A stretch of DNA of 64,000 nucleotides from Tyto alba (GCF_018691265.1 NW_024881282.1:49793122-49857121), one strand, 5' to 3'. Shown: positions 1 to 11,945, counted from the first letter of the stretch. Notes: a model not told the origin generated them from the letters alone. Translations and numbers: made by a program.

Positions 1-2225
1 GTGTTTTGACTTGAAACCCACAGGCTGAACAGGAAAATTCGCAGCATATTCTCTTTTCAGAGATCCCTGGCCCCACCTCAGCACCCTAAGACTTCTCAGA
101 ACAACAGAGACCAGAACAGATTCAAAAGATCTGGATTTGCATTCACAATTGTCTGGCAGTCTCTACTTCTCCTTGTTCATGAAGACAGACAAACACAAAA
201 TTCATTAACCCGTGGTCTACAGAATGGATGCTGACTTCAGTCTAATTCAGTGCAGCAGCCTGCACTCCACTGCAAATATCATCTATACACCTGAGCATTG
301 CTTGCCTTAAAAAAGAAAAAGAAACAAAAAGAAAACTCATGCCTTCCTATCTCTTCTGTTAGAAAGGGTAGACTGAAAGTACACTCCAAATTTAAAAAAA
401 AAGAAACAAAAAAATTACTAGAAAGAAGCTAAGCACTGAACATTAGTTCTACTTATGAAATGGCATAGTGACCTTAGCTCTGTTCATCAAAGATTAGCAG
501 ATTGTTATCAAACATAAGGTCAGCATAACAGATGCAAGGACAAGAGACACCAAATTTGTAGACATCAGAATGCAACCTTTACTTTTCACAACTTTGACGT
601 GGTAGAATGTTGGATTTCCACTTTTTTTTTTTTTTTCAATTGATGATATCTGCAAGGCAGTTTTCCAAGTAAACAAAACTGGTCAGAGTGACATAAGAAT
701 AACAGTAAAATAGTAAAAACTGCATTAAGCCTAAAATCACTCCAAAGTGATATGAAGCCCAGATCAATCAAATGCATTTACTGTATGTTTTCTAGGGGAA
801 TTGAGGCCATTAATTAAGGTACTTTGTTTCCATTGAAAAGACAGAAACCAATAAATAGCAATGGTTACATTTATAAAGAAGAAAAAATTAAGAGCAAACT
901 GAAGTGGCTATGACTTGCTAGCGGTCTTCCAGTGAGTCCAGTAAAATCTTCAAGGAATATTGCCACGTAACTGTGTCTGATGCAATACTATCATCTCCCA
1001 CTGCTTACTGATGCATACTAGCAAAAGAATAGCATTACCACAGCTCTACTAACAGAACCAGAACACAAGCACTCCTTTTCTGCTGAAGGCAAAATCAGCT
1101 GTCTCTGTTCAAAGCAGCTCTCTCGTATTCACATGTTCACACTACCCTGTCTTACTTTGCCTCAAGCAAGCATACATCCACAGTCCACTTTGCCAGCAGA
1201 AATGTGTACATGGCAAACTGTAGCTGATAGATGGTAACAGTAGATAGAAGAAAATCACGCCTGCACCCACAGAGAGGTTTGCAAAAACATGCTTGTGTCT
1301 ATGGATAAATTATGCTTTGAGTTATCATAGTGTGTATTTACATGTTACCCCTTGTTATGATATCTCCTGTCAGGAGTTTACAGATTTCAGCTCACCACAT
1401 GTTCTTTCCTGAACCTCAGAAATACAAGTTTACTCAGTCTATCCAAGACAGAAAGTCTGAAAATGCTAATCCTCTTAGAAACATGTTTTTCCTTCAGAAT
1501 AGATATGCAGTAAAGGCTAAAGGGGTTAACAAGGCTGATTCTTAAGCTCAGGCAGGCATTGTATGGTAATTTTGTTAATTTTTTAGGCTGAACCACAATG
1601 CTGTTACATCTAAGGAGTGTGAATAATGTATTTCTTCACACATGAAAGAGCTTCACAGGGATGAGCTCAGTTAAATGAAGGTAGAAGCAAACATCTTAAT
1701 TTTCAGCTAACAGTAGCTTCTCTTGTACAGCATTCTGCTGTTGACTGCATCCCAGTAACCTTATATTCTCAAACTATCAAGGGAAATTTCAATGTGCTTA
1801 TATGTTTTCTATTAGGTTTGTATTCTTCTGAACATCAACATGGAAGTTTCAAGGGTTTCCATTGCTCCAATGCAGGAGTAGCATATATCCCAACTTAGCA
1901 CAGTGAAAACATTTGCCTTCATATCAAGTCAGAACTCAATGCAGTCTTTCAAGCAAAATGTGCTGGAGCCATCAGCAATTTACAAAGAGCAAAATTACTT
2001 AAATTCATTGATTAAAAAGACTGTAAAACATACCTTGAAGTCTAATCTCAGATTTTCAGCTGAAAGAAATTATCACTTCTTTTTTAACAATTCCAAGTAT
2101 TAAAATATGATACCAATTCCTAGACCAGCACAACCAGATGTCTCCTTATAGCCTCTTCTACATGTGATGTCATGTGTCTGGTTTGCTTCTTGTAGAACCA
2201 AACTTCTTTTTTAGAGTTATGTTCC

Positions 2226-3256
2226 TGTGCTGTCTATGTGTGAATGGCGGGGGTTTCTGATAGCAGGGGAGTGGGTTACAGTGTAGGCCCCTGTGAGAAG
2301 CTTCTTGAAGCTCCTCTGGCTCCAAGTCACACTCACCTTTGGCCAAGGCCGAACCAATTAGCGATGGTGGCTGCGTCTCTGTGATAACGTATTTAAGAAG
2401 GGGAACCTGGGAGAAGGAGTTGGAGACGTGAGAAGGAGTTGCAAGGAGGATATCTATGCAAGCAATGAGGTCAGTGGAAGAAAGAAAGAGGAATAGGGGG
2501 AGGTGAGTTGGTGCAGAGACCCTCCCCTGGAGCCCATGGTGAGAGGACAGGGCCATCCCCCCCTGGCACCATAGAGGTCACCAGTAGAGCAGATGCTGAC
2601 ACGCAGCCTGTGGAGAAACCCATGCTGGAGCAGGCAGCCACGCCTGAAGAAGGCCGGGACTCTGAGGGAAGAAGAATCTCCAACTGTTGCAGTTCAGCAC
2701 TGGGAGGACTGCAACACTGAACACTCTGGGGTGACCCACACCAGAGAACCTGGGGAACCACTGCAGCCTGTGGGAAGGACTCACACTGGAGGAAGGTCAC
2801 AGAGGACTGTGTCTCCCTTGAGAGGGGAACCAAGTTGGAGCAGAGGAATAATGTGAGAAGCTTTCCCCCGGGGAAGTAAGAAGTGGCAGGACTGACTGCA
2901 CCATCCATCCCCTGCCCCCTGTGCAGCTGTGGGGGAGGAGGTGGAGAGACTGGGAACAAAGTTGAGCCTGGGAAGAAGGGCCGGGTGGGGGGAAGGTGTT
3001 TTCAAGATGTGGTAATGCTTCTCACTGTCCTACTCTATCTGTTAAGTGTTGTTGTTAGTTTCTGAATTAAATTTATGTTCTTTTTTCTTCTACCAAGTCT
3101 GTCTTTTGCCTCTGACTGTATTGAGAGAGTCATCCCTCCCTGTTCTTGTTTACCGAGCCTTTTGCTTTAGTTTCTCCTACCCAGCACTGGTGGGGGGAAG
3201 GGGGGAAGTGAGTGGCTGCATGATGCTCAGTTGCTCTCTGAGCTCAAGCCACGACA
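2226..3256 (+). mobile_element. Solo LTR, copy 1 (ERVL-like, bird), antisense to TRHDE
   Basis: A 1,031-bp element starting TGTGCTGT and ending CCACGACA, flanked by a perfect 5-bp target-site duplication GTTCC (2221-2225 and 3257-3261). It shares long collinear blocks with the elements at 11946 and 53540: CTGTGAGAAGCTTC, GGCCAAGGC, GTGATAACGTATTTAAGAAG, and a pyrimidine-rich 3' part with GTCTGTCTTTTGCC. It has a CCAAT box (2354-2358), a TATA-like TATTTAAG (2390-2397) and the poly(A) signal variant ATTAAA (3066-3071), as expected for U3-R-U5 on the plus strand. No internal viral genes adjoin it, so it is a solo LTR. Open frames inside it are incidental. Confidence 0.88.
2354..2397 (+). promoter_or_regulatory. 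LTR copy 1 core promoter (CCAAT + TATA-like)
   Basis: CCAAT at 2354-2358 and TATTTAAG at 2390-2397 are about 32 bp apart and conserved in position with LTR copy 2. This is the likely U3 promoter of the solo LTR, pointing antisense to TRHDE. Activity is inferred only. Confidence 0.5.
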
Positions 3257-4599
3257 GTTCCTTGTTTTAGCATCACGTTTTGCTTTGCAAAAGTAGTAGT
3301 GAGCAATACCACCTAAAGTACTTTGCATACTATGTAATCTTGGTATTTCAGGTACTCAAGCATCCCTCCCTCAGATGAAAGGTCTCATCTTTACGCTGGA
3401 GAGCTGTATTATTTCGCTCGGTCATGAAGTAAATCCCAGTGGCTGAGCTTCCACCAGAGGAGGAAAGTGTGCTGCAGTGTCTCAATACTGTCCCAGACAT
3501 CTCACAGATAGATCATCAGGGTAGTCTTCTGCATGTGGCAGATGCAGGACTGAGGTACTAAACTGAATCTCTACAACAATCTCAGAATTAGTTTAAAAGG
3601 GGGTTGAGGACCAGCTTCTCTGCCAGATGTGTTTGAAAAGAAAAGGAGTAGACCTTTTCCTGCTTTAGTGACGCTTTTGAAAGGCACATCTTGCAAGAAC
3701 CCCTAACTCTATGATTGCCATTTACATACTCTACATACTCATTTGATACAGGTATCTTTCTACCTGTAGTGCTGGTTCCTAAGAGGGTCTAGTCTCTCTT
3801 CAATCTGATGTTAAGAGGCTCTTCACTCAGCATAGTGGCTGCCACCAACTTCACTGAGAGGTTCCCAAATCCCCTTGAAGGAAGAGTAACTCCAAGCATC
3901 TGATTCTGCCCTGTGAGCCAGGCATCTAAAACAAGCACTGCAACCCCTATGTCACTTTCAAAATTCAAGCCTCCAAGCCTCTCAGCTGACTTCCACTTTT
4001 ATCTACAGAGGCTTAATGTTGCAGATCACATGTATGGGGTTTTTTACTAATTCCATAAGAAAATCTTCAGGGATACAGTTGGAAATCTAATGGCTTTTTT
4101 CAGATGGTGCAGAAACACAGAGAACCTCTGGCTTTGTGCCATGAATGACCATTATTTTACTTGGTGAACAGTAGCAAATTATGTGCACAGTAAAGAACAT
4201 GTAATTACAAAGTACAAACAGTAACTGATTATTATGATTATTTCAATCCCCTACAGTGAAGAGTAGATGGTAATTAATTTCTGGACCTACCAGACTAAAT
4301 ATAATTACTAAAAACCAGAGCAACTGTAGGCATATGATGGTAAAAGAGAGTCAGATATTACTGTATTTGTTTATTACCCAACACTTTATCCATAATTAAA
4401 TGCTACAAATGAAACAGAAAAACCATTTCAAAAGAACTTCTAAAAGCCACAGATTAAAAACGTGGTTAAAAAGTTATGAATTTTAGTATTTCTACAGTGC
4501 TATTAACTGCATATTCTGTGTTATGCTTATTTGAACTTTAACTGCAGTCACTGCCAGGGAATCAAAAACCTCCTTTACATGATTTACTGTCTGTGCATT

Positions 4600-4622
4600 T
4601 ATGTGGTATTTAATACCACATA
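4600..4622. repeat. Perfect 11-bp inverted repeat, 1-nt centre
   Basis: The arms TATGTGGTATT and AATACCACATA are exact reverse complements around a single T. It lies in AT-rich intron with no recognised transposon edges around it. Confidence 0.8.
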
Positions 4623-7600
4623 TTAATTTAATACTACCCTAATTCTGTATTGATTAGAATCTTGGCACACAAGCCTAATTCCACAGTCTCATTTTGGGGT
4701 CTACTGCTTTGATGAATTTGTTCCTTCCAACATGCACTGCTTATGAATTAGCTCATTGTATGAAACATCTCATCTTCCAGAATAAGGTTTTCAGGAGTGG
4801 ATGGGTGGAAAGGTTGCAAATTGGACTTTATTTTTACTCTCATAGTCAAACTCAAATTATACCTGTATATAAAAATATCTCTGAGCTCTCTGGAATCCTA
4901 TTTTCGTGCTCTGGTTATGCAAACCCACCAAGGACCAGGCTTTCTGCAGTGCATCAGTCAATGTCTTTGCTTTGTTTCAGAAGAGGGAAACGCATCTACA
5001 AGAACTTTTAGAATAGTTTTCAGCAGATACAACTTTACTCATTGCTGTTAAGGAGTGGAACAGGCAAGGATACATACAGTTTTTGTACCTGTCACCAGCT
5101 TTCCCGACCAGGAGTTGTCAGAGAAGTGTGGAGAAAGATGAGCAGCATGAGTTTCCCCTTCTTTGTGAGGAAACAAGCTCTGAGGGATTCCTACAGATTC
5201 TGAGGTGGCTGTTTGCTGCAAATTCACAAACAGCTGTCGAGGGCATCAGACTGAGCAAAACACTTGACTGATGAGAAAGAATATAAAATGGCACCTGCTG
5301 GATGTGCCCTCTGAATGTATCTTGTACTTATCTGCTTGCCCTTTGCACTTGAGCTAGATACTCTCTCTGAAGTGCTAAAGAGGCAGAAGCATGACTCAAA
5401 CACCATGTTAATTAAATTCCCATTGTAGAATCATCATAATTTTCTTGGTGGAAAAGCAGGGAAAACAGTCCCTGCTTTATTTTCAAGTTTCAGTCTGAGT
5501 TGGTTGAGGTGATATGGGGTACTTCTGATGAAGCAGGGATCTGAACATTCTTGAGAGAACACTGACAGACCCCCACAGATGTTGTTACTGTGCAACACAA
5601 GCTGATTTTATGTCTACCGAGCTGCTTTTACTACTAGCCTTTGCAATGTCATTTCAGTCTAAGGAGATAGGAAATGAGTCTGCTCATAAGTTAGTTACAT
5701 TCAGTATGTGAGACTGCTCTGAGAACAGCAACTGGTAAATTCTGGGGTGGAGAATTGAACAAATCCCATAATCTTAAGAAATAAATAAAAACACGTCTCT
5801 GACTTCTTTGCAAGCTGCACCCCTATTTATCAGCTGAGTGTCAATGTGTATTCTGTAATTACATTATTTGTTGCAGCTATTTTTCAAAACTGCAGTTCCT
5901 TTAGAGAAATGCACTGCTTTAACTTAGTAGCTATTCTCTTCCTCTGCCCTGCTGTGATGCTTTTATCATAATACTTGTCATATGCTGGCAACCACAATCT
6001 TGTGCTCCCATGAATGGCCCCATAGAAAGGCTGAGATGAATCTTTAGATGGCTCCTTAAATCTTAAATGTATTCCTTTCCTCTCTTGCTATTGTTAGTAA
6101 AGCATTAAGCTTTTTTTTTTTTTTTTCCTGATGCCTCCTTCTTCAATCCTGTTGGGAGGGATGAAGACACAGGGTAGCAGAAAGCTTTTCAGGGTGACAG
6201 CCTTTTAACACTGAATAATCTACTGCTGTGCATGCTAATAGATGGTGCTAGGTTTGATTAACTAATTTTGCAAATGAGTATCTAAGTAAATTGCTTTTGC
6301 AGATTGTTTCCAATGATTCTTTCTCTTTAATCTCTTCTTTGAATAGTTTCATAGTGATGCTGCTGATGATAAGAATTCATATAATACCCTAGGGTATATA
6401 TTTCATAGTAAATATATCTGGTATCATCTTACACATGAAAACCCTCCCCCTCACACACATCTTATTTAAAGGTACATAGTCATAGTTTCAAAATCTTTTT
6501 TTTTCAGAAGTTTCAAAGTCATATAGGAATGTAATTTCTATTCATGCTCAGTTCATAGCTGGTTTTAAAAGACACTTAGGTACTTATGTAACTCAGTATG
6601 CCTGTAAAGGATTTTCAAAGATTACAAAGACAGCCAGACATATTTTAATTGCAAACAAATACTAAAAAATACTAAAAAATGCTACATGCCTATACGACTG
6701 TAGAGATCTGATCTTTTTGGACAGCTAATACAATATTAGGACTAAAAATGTAAGACACTTCCTCTTCTCTTTTGTTACTTGAAAGTAAAATATTTTCCTT
6801 TAAACCAAAATATCATGTGATGCACTTGTGCAAATACTTCTACACCCACATTCCACATAATCAGAAAATCCATCATTCTTCCTCAAGAAGTTGTGGGCTT
6901 AATCTATATTTTGTACTTATCTCATTGTCCATAGTTCACTACATACTTGAATATTTGTATATTCAGTAATTTACCATTTCTTAGATGCTTTCATTTGAAA
7001 GATAAACTTCATACACCATCCATGGCACATGTTCCTTTGCCTCAGCTGAATAAACCTGTGTCTGGACAGCCTAATTTATGTAACTGTTGTCAAACCACTA
7101 CAGTGCTAAAGCTCAGCACATCAGCTACCATATTATCCCCTCTCTGAAACCTTACATGAGCTTTACCATGTATTCCTGAACGACATTAATTTCCAAGTCT
7201 TCACCTCTAAGTACTTCATAACAGTTCCCTCAAAAACACTGTTTCATTTCCTTTCTTACTGCTCAGTCCTTCTGCCTCTAACCTCTCTCACTTCTTTAAT
7301 CACTTTGCACCTTCTGCTCTCTTGCCCTGACACAGGCTCCGTGTTTGTCTGCCAATGCGGTGTTCACTCATCTTTCTTCCTTTAAACCCCTCCTTAAAAC
7401 CCATCTTCTCGCCTTCTAGCATATAATTATCTGAAAGCAATTTATCAGGAGTGGGCAGAGGCTACATGGGTGTCCCCTCCACCCACTCATACATACAAAG
7501 TCAAATAATTCATTCTGAAGCCCCACAGACATTTTTAAATAGCAGCCAGTGACCTCTGCTTCCTTTCATACCGCTCTGCAGAATGGGGGCGGGCAGGAGA

Positions 7601-7669
7601 GGAAGAGCATGCCAGCTGTATTGCCTCGGAGTAGGAGACATGGGAAATACACACTTCAGTTCCACTTAC

Positions 7670-7777
7670 CGGTTCCTATTGCTAGAAATCCAATCCGAGA
7701 TTAACGTTGCAGCCTGCTGGTGACAGTGTTTGTTACCGAAGCTGCAGGCCAACATGATGACTTCCCGACGCAACTCT
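7670..7777 (-). CDS. TRHDE: TRHDE exon (ELRREVIMLACSFGNKHC)
   Basis: A 108-bp exon: A completes glutamate, then 35 codons read ELRREVIMLACSFGNKHC, continue HQQAATLISDW and end SSNRN, with CG of a split arginine last. It encodes C-terminal domain helices; L-R-x-x-v-x-x-x-A-C is a common M1 pattern in this region. The acceptor is ttggacag and the donor CCG/gtaagt. It has more CpG than its flanks. It is the most downstream exon visible; the next, expected to start with an IPLNVRD-like sequence, was not found before position 1. Confidence 0.96.
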
Positions 7778-8276
7778 CTGTCCAAATTAAAGAAAGCAAT
7801 AAGGCTGTATTAATGAATGCGTTGCAATGTTTAAACAAAGCTACTTCTTATAACAGTGGCAGCAACTCATACTTGGGCAACACATCAAAGATAATCCAGC
7901 TATACAAATCTCAGTGTCAATTTAATGCTTACAGCTGCTGCAACAACTGAAGAAAGGCCATGGACCAAAACCAGCCCCCATTTACACTTATGCACTCTTC
8001 CTGACCTCTGTGGTCACAGGAGCCTGAGTTCTTAAATATCCAGTTCAGTCAAATATTAAATTAAGTCTTAGCAAATCATGGTCTCCAAACTCAGGAAAGA
8101 GAAATTCATCTCTCAGCATCTTGCTGCCTTCCCTCTCATCCAGAAATTAAAAACAGAAGGATGACAGAGCTTGGAAAGTATGACATGCTGAAGATGACAC
8201 CAAATTTTAGGAGAGTGCGTTATTACAACTAAATCCCACAAACAAACAATAAAAAAAAAAAGAAATATAACAGTAC
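7778..8276 (-). other. TRHDE: TRHDE intron, 499 bp
   Basis: A short intron between two C-terminal-domain exons. It is AT-rich with a run of A at 8250-8261 and no recognised repeat. Donor gtactg and acceptor acag are both canonical. Confidence 0.93.
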
Positions 8277-8374
8277 TCATGTTGGTATGATGCTTGAACA
8301 AGTGATTTGTTTAAATTATTTGTTGGCCATCCAAGCTTGATATACATTGATGCAACTTGTCTTAAAATATACTC
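8277..8374 (-). CDS. TRHDE: TRHDE exon (EYILRQVASMYIKLGWP)
   Basis: A 98-bp exon of 32 codons plus GA of a split glutamate, beginning EYILRQVASMYIKLGWP and ending VQASYQH. It continues the C-terminal helical repeats. One sequon (NKS) is visible. The acceptor is cctcag before GAG and the donor GA/gtactg. The final GA joined to the first A of the next exon gives GAA, reproducing the expected H-E-E-L sequence, which fixes both splice sites. It is somewhat less conserved than neighbouring exons (R, S and M where I recall K, T and T in mammals). Confidence 0.95.
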
Positions 8375-9520
8375 CTGAGGGGGAAAAGAAAAAATGTATT
8401 TAATGTCAACAATTATTTTTTATTTGAAATTGAAATACTACTGATTATTGAGGTTTTGTGTCTCTTTTTACTCTCAAGTAATGCCCAACTTTCCTAAGAT
8501 TTTGATTTGCATTTAGCAAAGCAACATGTCCACTTATAATCCTCCACTGCTACAGTGAGAAGTAATCTATAGAACAGCTATTTGATAAGACAATTTATTG
8601 TTATAAACCCCATCCATTTACAAAGTCTCTTACATGCTATTTTGAACTCATAATACACGGCTGAAAAATTGCAAGAGCCTCAACAGCTTAATTTCTACTC
8701 TATGGCCAATCTTGACTACACCATGCATTTTCGATTTTAAAAGAATACTGTCTTAATATCCATACCATGCCAAAAAACCATTACGCAAGTACAGGCAATT
8801 GACTTCAGAATACAGAATAATGTGACTGCAAATAAGTGTAAATTGGTACATTTAATGACACTATGCTTTAAGTTTCTTGGTGTGCTTAAAGAACAAAACA
8901 AGCCCAAGATCTACTTTAGTTGCTTCTACTTTTTACACAGGAGACATATTTACAAATTTTGACCAGTTGTGAAGAAAACCACTATCATTGTATTCAGCAT
9001 AATCTTTTTCTAGTGGAATTCACCAATTTTTAAAGAAAGAACTGAGATATAAAGAAATGCACAGGACAGCATCTATTTTATTATTGTGGATTCACAGGCA
9101 TGTATATATGATGTCAACACAAAAGGAGATTCATAGTGCAGCTTTCTCTAGCAGATACGTTATTCTGTGACTAAAAAGGCTTTTTATTTCCTCTGCTATC
9201 ACCTCTGCTTTCAAAGCTCTCAACAGTAGTGATAAAACACAACCCAGCCATGAATTTTACTGGTTTTATTTATTAAAATTGTGTTTTCTTTGCACAGCCA
9301 TGTTTAAAAGTGAAATAGCCATGGCAGAACTTTTCTGTGTAGTTAACAACAGACTAAACATGGAAATTATTTCAACATCATTTTATATTATGGCTCTGGT
9401 TTGCATGTAGGCCTACGTTGTAGGTTCATAAAGAATTTCAATGTGTCTTTATTAATCTGTAGTGTATGTTCCGCAAAAATAATTTTCCCTGTCAGCAGGT
9501 ATTTCTGTGTAAGTGTGTGT

Positions 9521-9560
9521 GTATATATATGTATGTACTTCTATATACATACATATATAC
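9521..9560. repeat. Alternating TA/CA inverted repeat
   Basis: A left arm of TA/TG dinucleotides (9521-9537) is followed by TATACATACATATATAC (9544-9560), its near-perfect reverse complement, able to form a cruciform or hairpin. A second small palindrome, TGTGTGTC / GACACACA, lies at 9591-9610. Both are probably microsatellite-derived. Confidence 0.75.
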
Positions 9561-10395
9561 AACCACCTCTAGATTCCTGCTCTCTGAGCATGTGTGTCTG
9601 TGGACACACACACAAAAGCAACTATATGCTTATGAAGAAAAAAACACCTTTAAGCATTTCAGGCTTCATTTGAAGACTCTACAAAATTACATAGAATTAT
9701 AGTATGTTGATTGCTTAAAATACATAGACTACATAAAATTCATAGTGAATAAAAAAACCTAAGAGTTCATAATTGTCACTGGCTGCAATCAAATCCTGTG
9801 TACTTCATAAAATATGCTTCAGTATAGCTACTTTTTTTTTATTTCAGGAAAAATGTTAAAATCTTTGTCATGTCTATCTTAATTATCTACTGCTAGCTGT
9901 TACTGCTGTCTCTTTGGACCCAATTATGAATGGGGTTTTGATTCAATGGTGATCTAATCCTTGTTAATTAAGGTAACTGCATTGAATTCACCATGGCTTT
10001 TTGGATGAAATAATGACTACAGATATTTACTTCAGCTGCATGTGTCCTGTTCAGTTGTGCCTGCATTTGGTGTCCTTGCTGAGCTTGGGCATCAATATAA
10101 ATATTGCCATGGGGCTCCTCAGAAGAGAAAATCTGGAAATAGACTACTTTGGCTCTTTTAAGTGAAATATTTTATTTGTCATAATATTTTATAGGAGGGA
10201 TAATTACCTTTCCTTCCACTAATCATATATGCCTCAAACAACAGTTGTCACTGTTCAAATGCAAATGAACCAAAGCTTGACAATTGCTATGCTTAAATAA
10301 AGAATAATTAGGAAGAAAGCTAATATCCCTAGGTCATCAACAGTATCTGACTGGGGAATAGTTCAACTCTTGGCAACGAAAGGAGAGAGAGTGCT

Positions 10396-10892
10396 AGAAA
10401 GAAAGAAAGGGAAGAGGAAAGGAAAGAAGGAAGGGAAAGGGAAAGGGAAAGGGAAAGGGAAAGGGAAAGGGAAAGGGAAAGGGAAAGGGAAAGGGAAAGG
10501 GAAAGGGAAAGGGAAAGGGAAAGGGAAAGGGAAAGGGAAAGGGAAAGGGAAAGGGAAAGGGAAAGGGAAAGGGAAAGGGAAAGGGAAAGGGAAAGGGAAA
10601 GGGAAAGGGAAAGGGAAAGGGAAAGGGAAAGGGAAAGGGAAAGGGAAAGGGAAAGGGAAAGGGAAAGGGAAAGGGAAAGGGAAAGGGAAAGGGAAAGGGA
10701 AAGGGAAAGGGAAAGGGAAAGGAAAGGAAAGGAAAGGAAAGGAAAGGAAAGGAAAGGAAAGGAAAGGAAAGGAAAGGAAAGGAAAGGAAAGGAAAGGAAA
10801 GGAAAGGAAAGGAAAGGAAAGGAAAGGAAAGGAAAGGAAAGGAAAGGAAAGGAAAGGAAAGGAAAGGAAAGGAAAGGAAAGGAAAGGAAAGG
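10396..10892 (+). repeat. 497-bp pure polypurine tract: (GGGAAA)48 then (GGAAA)34
   Basis: Every base from 10396 to 10892 on the plus strand is A or G. An irregular GAAAG lead-in (10396-10432) is followed by 48 uninterrupted GGGAAA hexamers (10433-10720) and 34 uninterrupted GGAAA pentamers (10721-10890). The switch from hexamer to pentamer is clean, consistent with loss of one G in one unit and its later expansion. The array is perfectly homogeneous, implying recent expansion. In the TRHDE transcript it reads as TTTCC/TTTCCC and starts 24 nt inside the intron. Long GK- or PF-repeat open frames across it are artefacts of the repeat. Confidence 0.98.
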
Positions 10893-10915
10893 CTGGGGAA
10901 GACTGTCTCTCTTAC

Positions 10916-11063
10916 ATTGAAGATGTTGTAGTTTTCTGTGCGGTCCAGCAATTTATCTAGAGGATAAAGAGCTCGGCTGGCAGCATGCCAAGGCAGAAAA
11001 TCCTTCTCCTCTGAAAGGTATCTGATAATCTCCAAAGGAATATACTGAGGCAAATAACCAGCT
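10916..11063 (-). CDS. TRHDE: TRHDE exon (AGYLPQYIPLEIIRYL)
   Basis: A 148-bp exon: A completes the arginine codon, then 49 codons begin AGYLPQYIPLEIIRYL, pass DFLPWHAASRALYPLDKLLD and end RTENYNIFN in phase 0. It encodes helices of the ERAP1-like C-terminal domain, where W-x-A-a-s-r-A-l is a conserved M1 pattern. It is nearly identical to mammalian TRHDE as I remember it. The acceptor is ttgtgcag and the donor AAT/gtaaga. The donor is followed 24 nt later by a 497-bp pure pyrimidine (sense-strand) tract, an unusual splice-site environment. Confidence 0.97.
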
Positions 11064-11945
11064 CTGCACAATAAAAGAAGTTAGCATTAAATTGGTTTTG
11101 CGGAAGATACATGATGAGGCAAAAATTACTTATGTTTTTTCCAAATGAAATTAAAAGGCAGAAAAACATAATAAACTCATTACGCTACAATGACATAAAA
11201 GTCAACTTTACAAAAAACAGTAACTCACAGACACATGTGCAAGCATATTTACTGGATGAAGGAAGGCATGAACACACATGAAAGGAAACTAGACAAGCTA
11301 TGCCTATTTAATATAGATTCCTGTGTCTATAAAAGACATGAAGAAATAAGTAACTGACTTTAAGCAAAAAAAAAAAAACATAGGAAGGTGTTGCTTTGCT
11401 GATTTGCAAGATAGAAAGCTGTCTGCATAAAATCAACAACGCAAAGCATTTTGATTCAAAGAACATTACTACTGGCCATGGGCAATTGGGAAGAAGCATC
11501 TTTAATTTCACAGTTACGCTCCCTATGCTTTTCTCTCTCCTTTAGAGCTGCCTTGTCTTCTATCTACCTTATGCCACTTTCTAATAACTTATTAAACTGA
11601 AGTGACATCCAGTGACAACACTTTGGTTAAGGATGTTCCAGCACTTTCCACATTAACTGCTTTTTTCAGGTGTTTATAAATCAATCAGCTAGAATTTTGT
11701 CCCACTCTTTTAAAGTTTTAAAAGGCCTGTCCCTGCAAGGGGAAGAGTTTAGGGGAGTCTGAGGAAGGCTTTTTAAATTAAGCACTTTACAAGTAAAGTG
11801 CAATACAAACATAAGCATTTGAGGCTGCTTTTTAAAACCGAGTATGGGAAACATCAAGCTTTATGATTTGCTTTCATTTTCTTTTTCAGAACAGCATTTT
11901 TTTCTTAACTATCCAGACTGCAGAAACAAAGTGTAACCCTGTGGG

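Larger units (their letters stand above)
1..7669 (-). other. TRHDE: TRHDE intron, 3' end outside window
   Basis: Non-coding on both strands. I looked for the remaining C-terminal TRHDE exons and found none. The only clear element is solo LTR copy 1 (2226-3256). The rest is AT-rich unique-looking sequence with short homopolymers (T runs near 622-635 and 6112-6126). A pyrimidine-rich stretch at 7180-7420 could be decayed repeat but is not identified. Open frames here are short and unsupported. Confidence 0.8.
8375..10915 (-). other. TRHDE: TRHDE intron, 2.5 kb, with polypurine tract
   Basis: The donor-proximal fifth of the intron is the polypurine/polypyrimidine tract at 10396-10892. The remainder is AT-rich, with alternating TA/CA hairpins near 9521-9610. 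No coding evidence beyond the flanking exons. Confidence 0.93.

Noticed and set aside
2170..3005. Several 60-160-codon frames on both strands
   Set aside because: All fall within solo LTR copy 1 and have shadows at equivalent positions in the other LTR copies. Noncoding repeat.
7150..7440. Pyrimidine-rich stretch with CCTCCTTAAAACCCATCTTCTC-like phrase suggesting an old SINE or LINE
   Set aside because: The resemblance is to a single short phrase only; no order of blocks or ends could be established.
10370..11071. 196-codon plus-strand and 225-codon minus-strand frames of GK or PF repeats
   Set aside because: They are translations of the GGGAAA/GGAAA microsatellite. The minus-strand frame is open only because it runs from the real TRHDE exon past its donor into the repeat.
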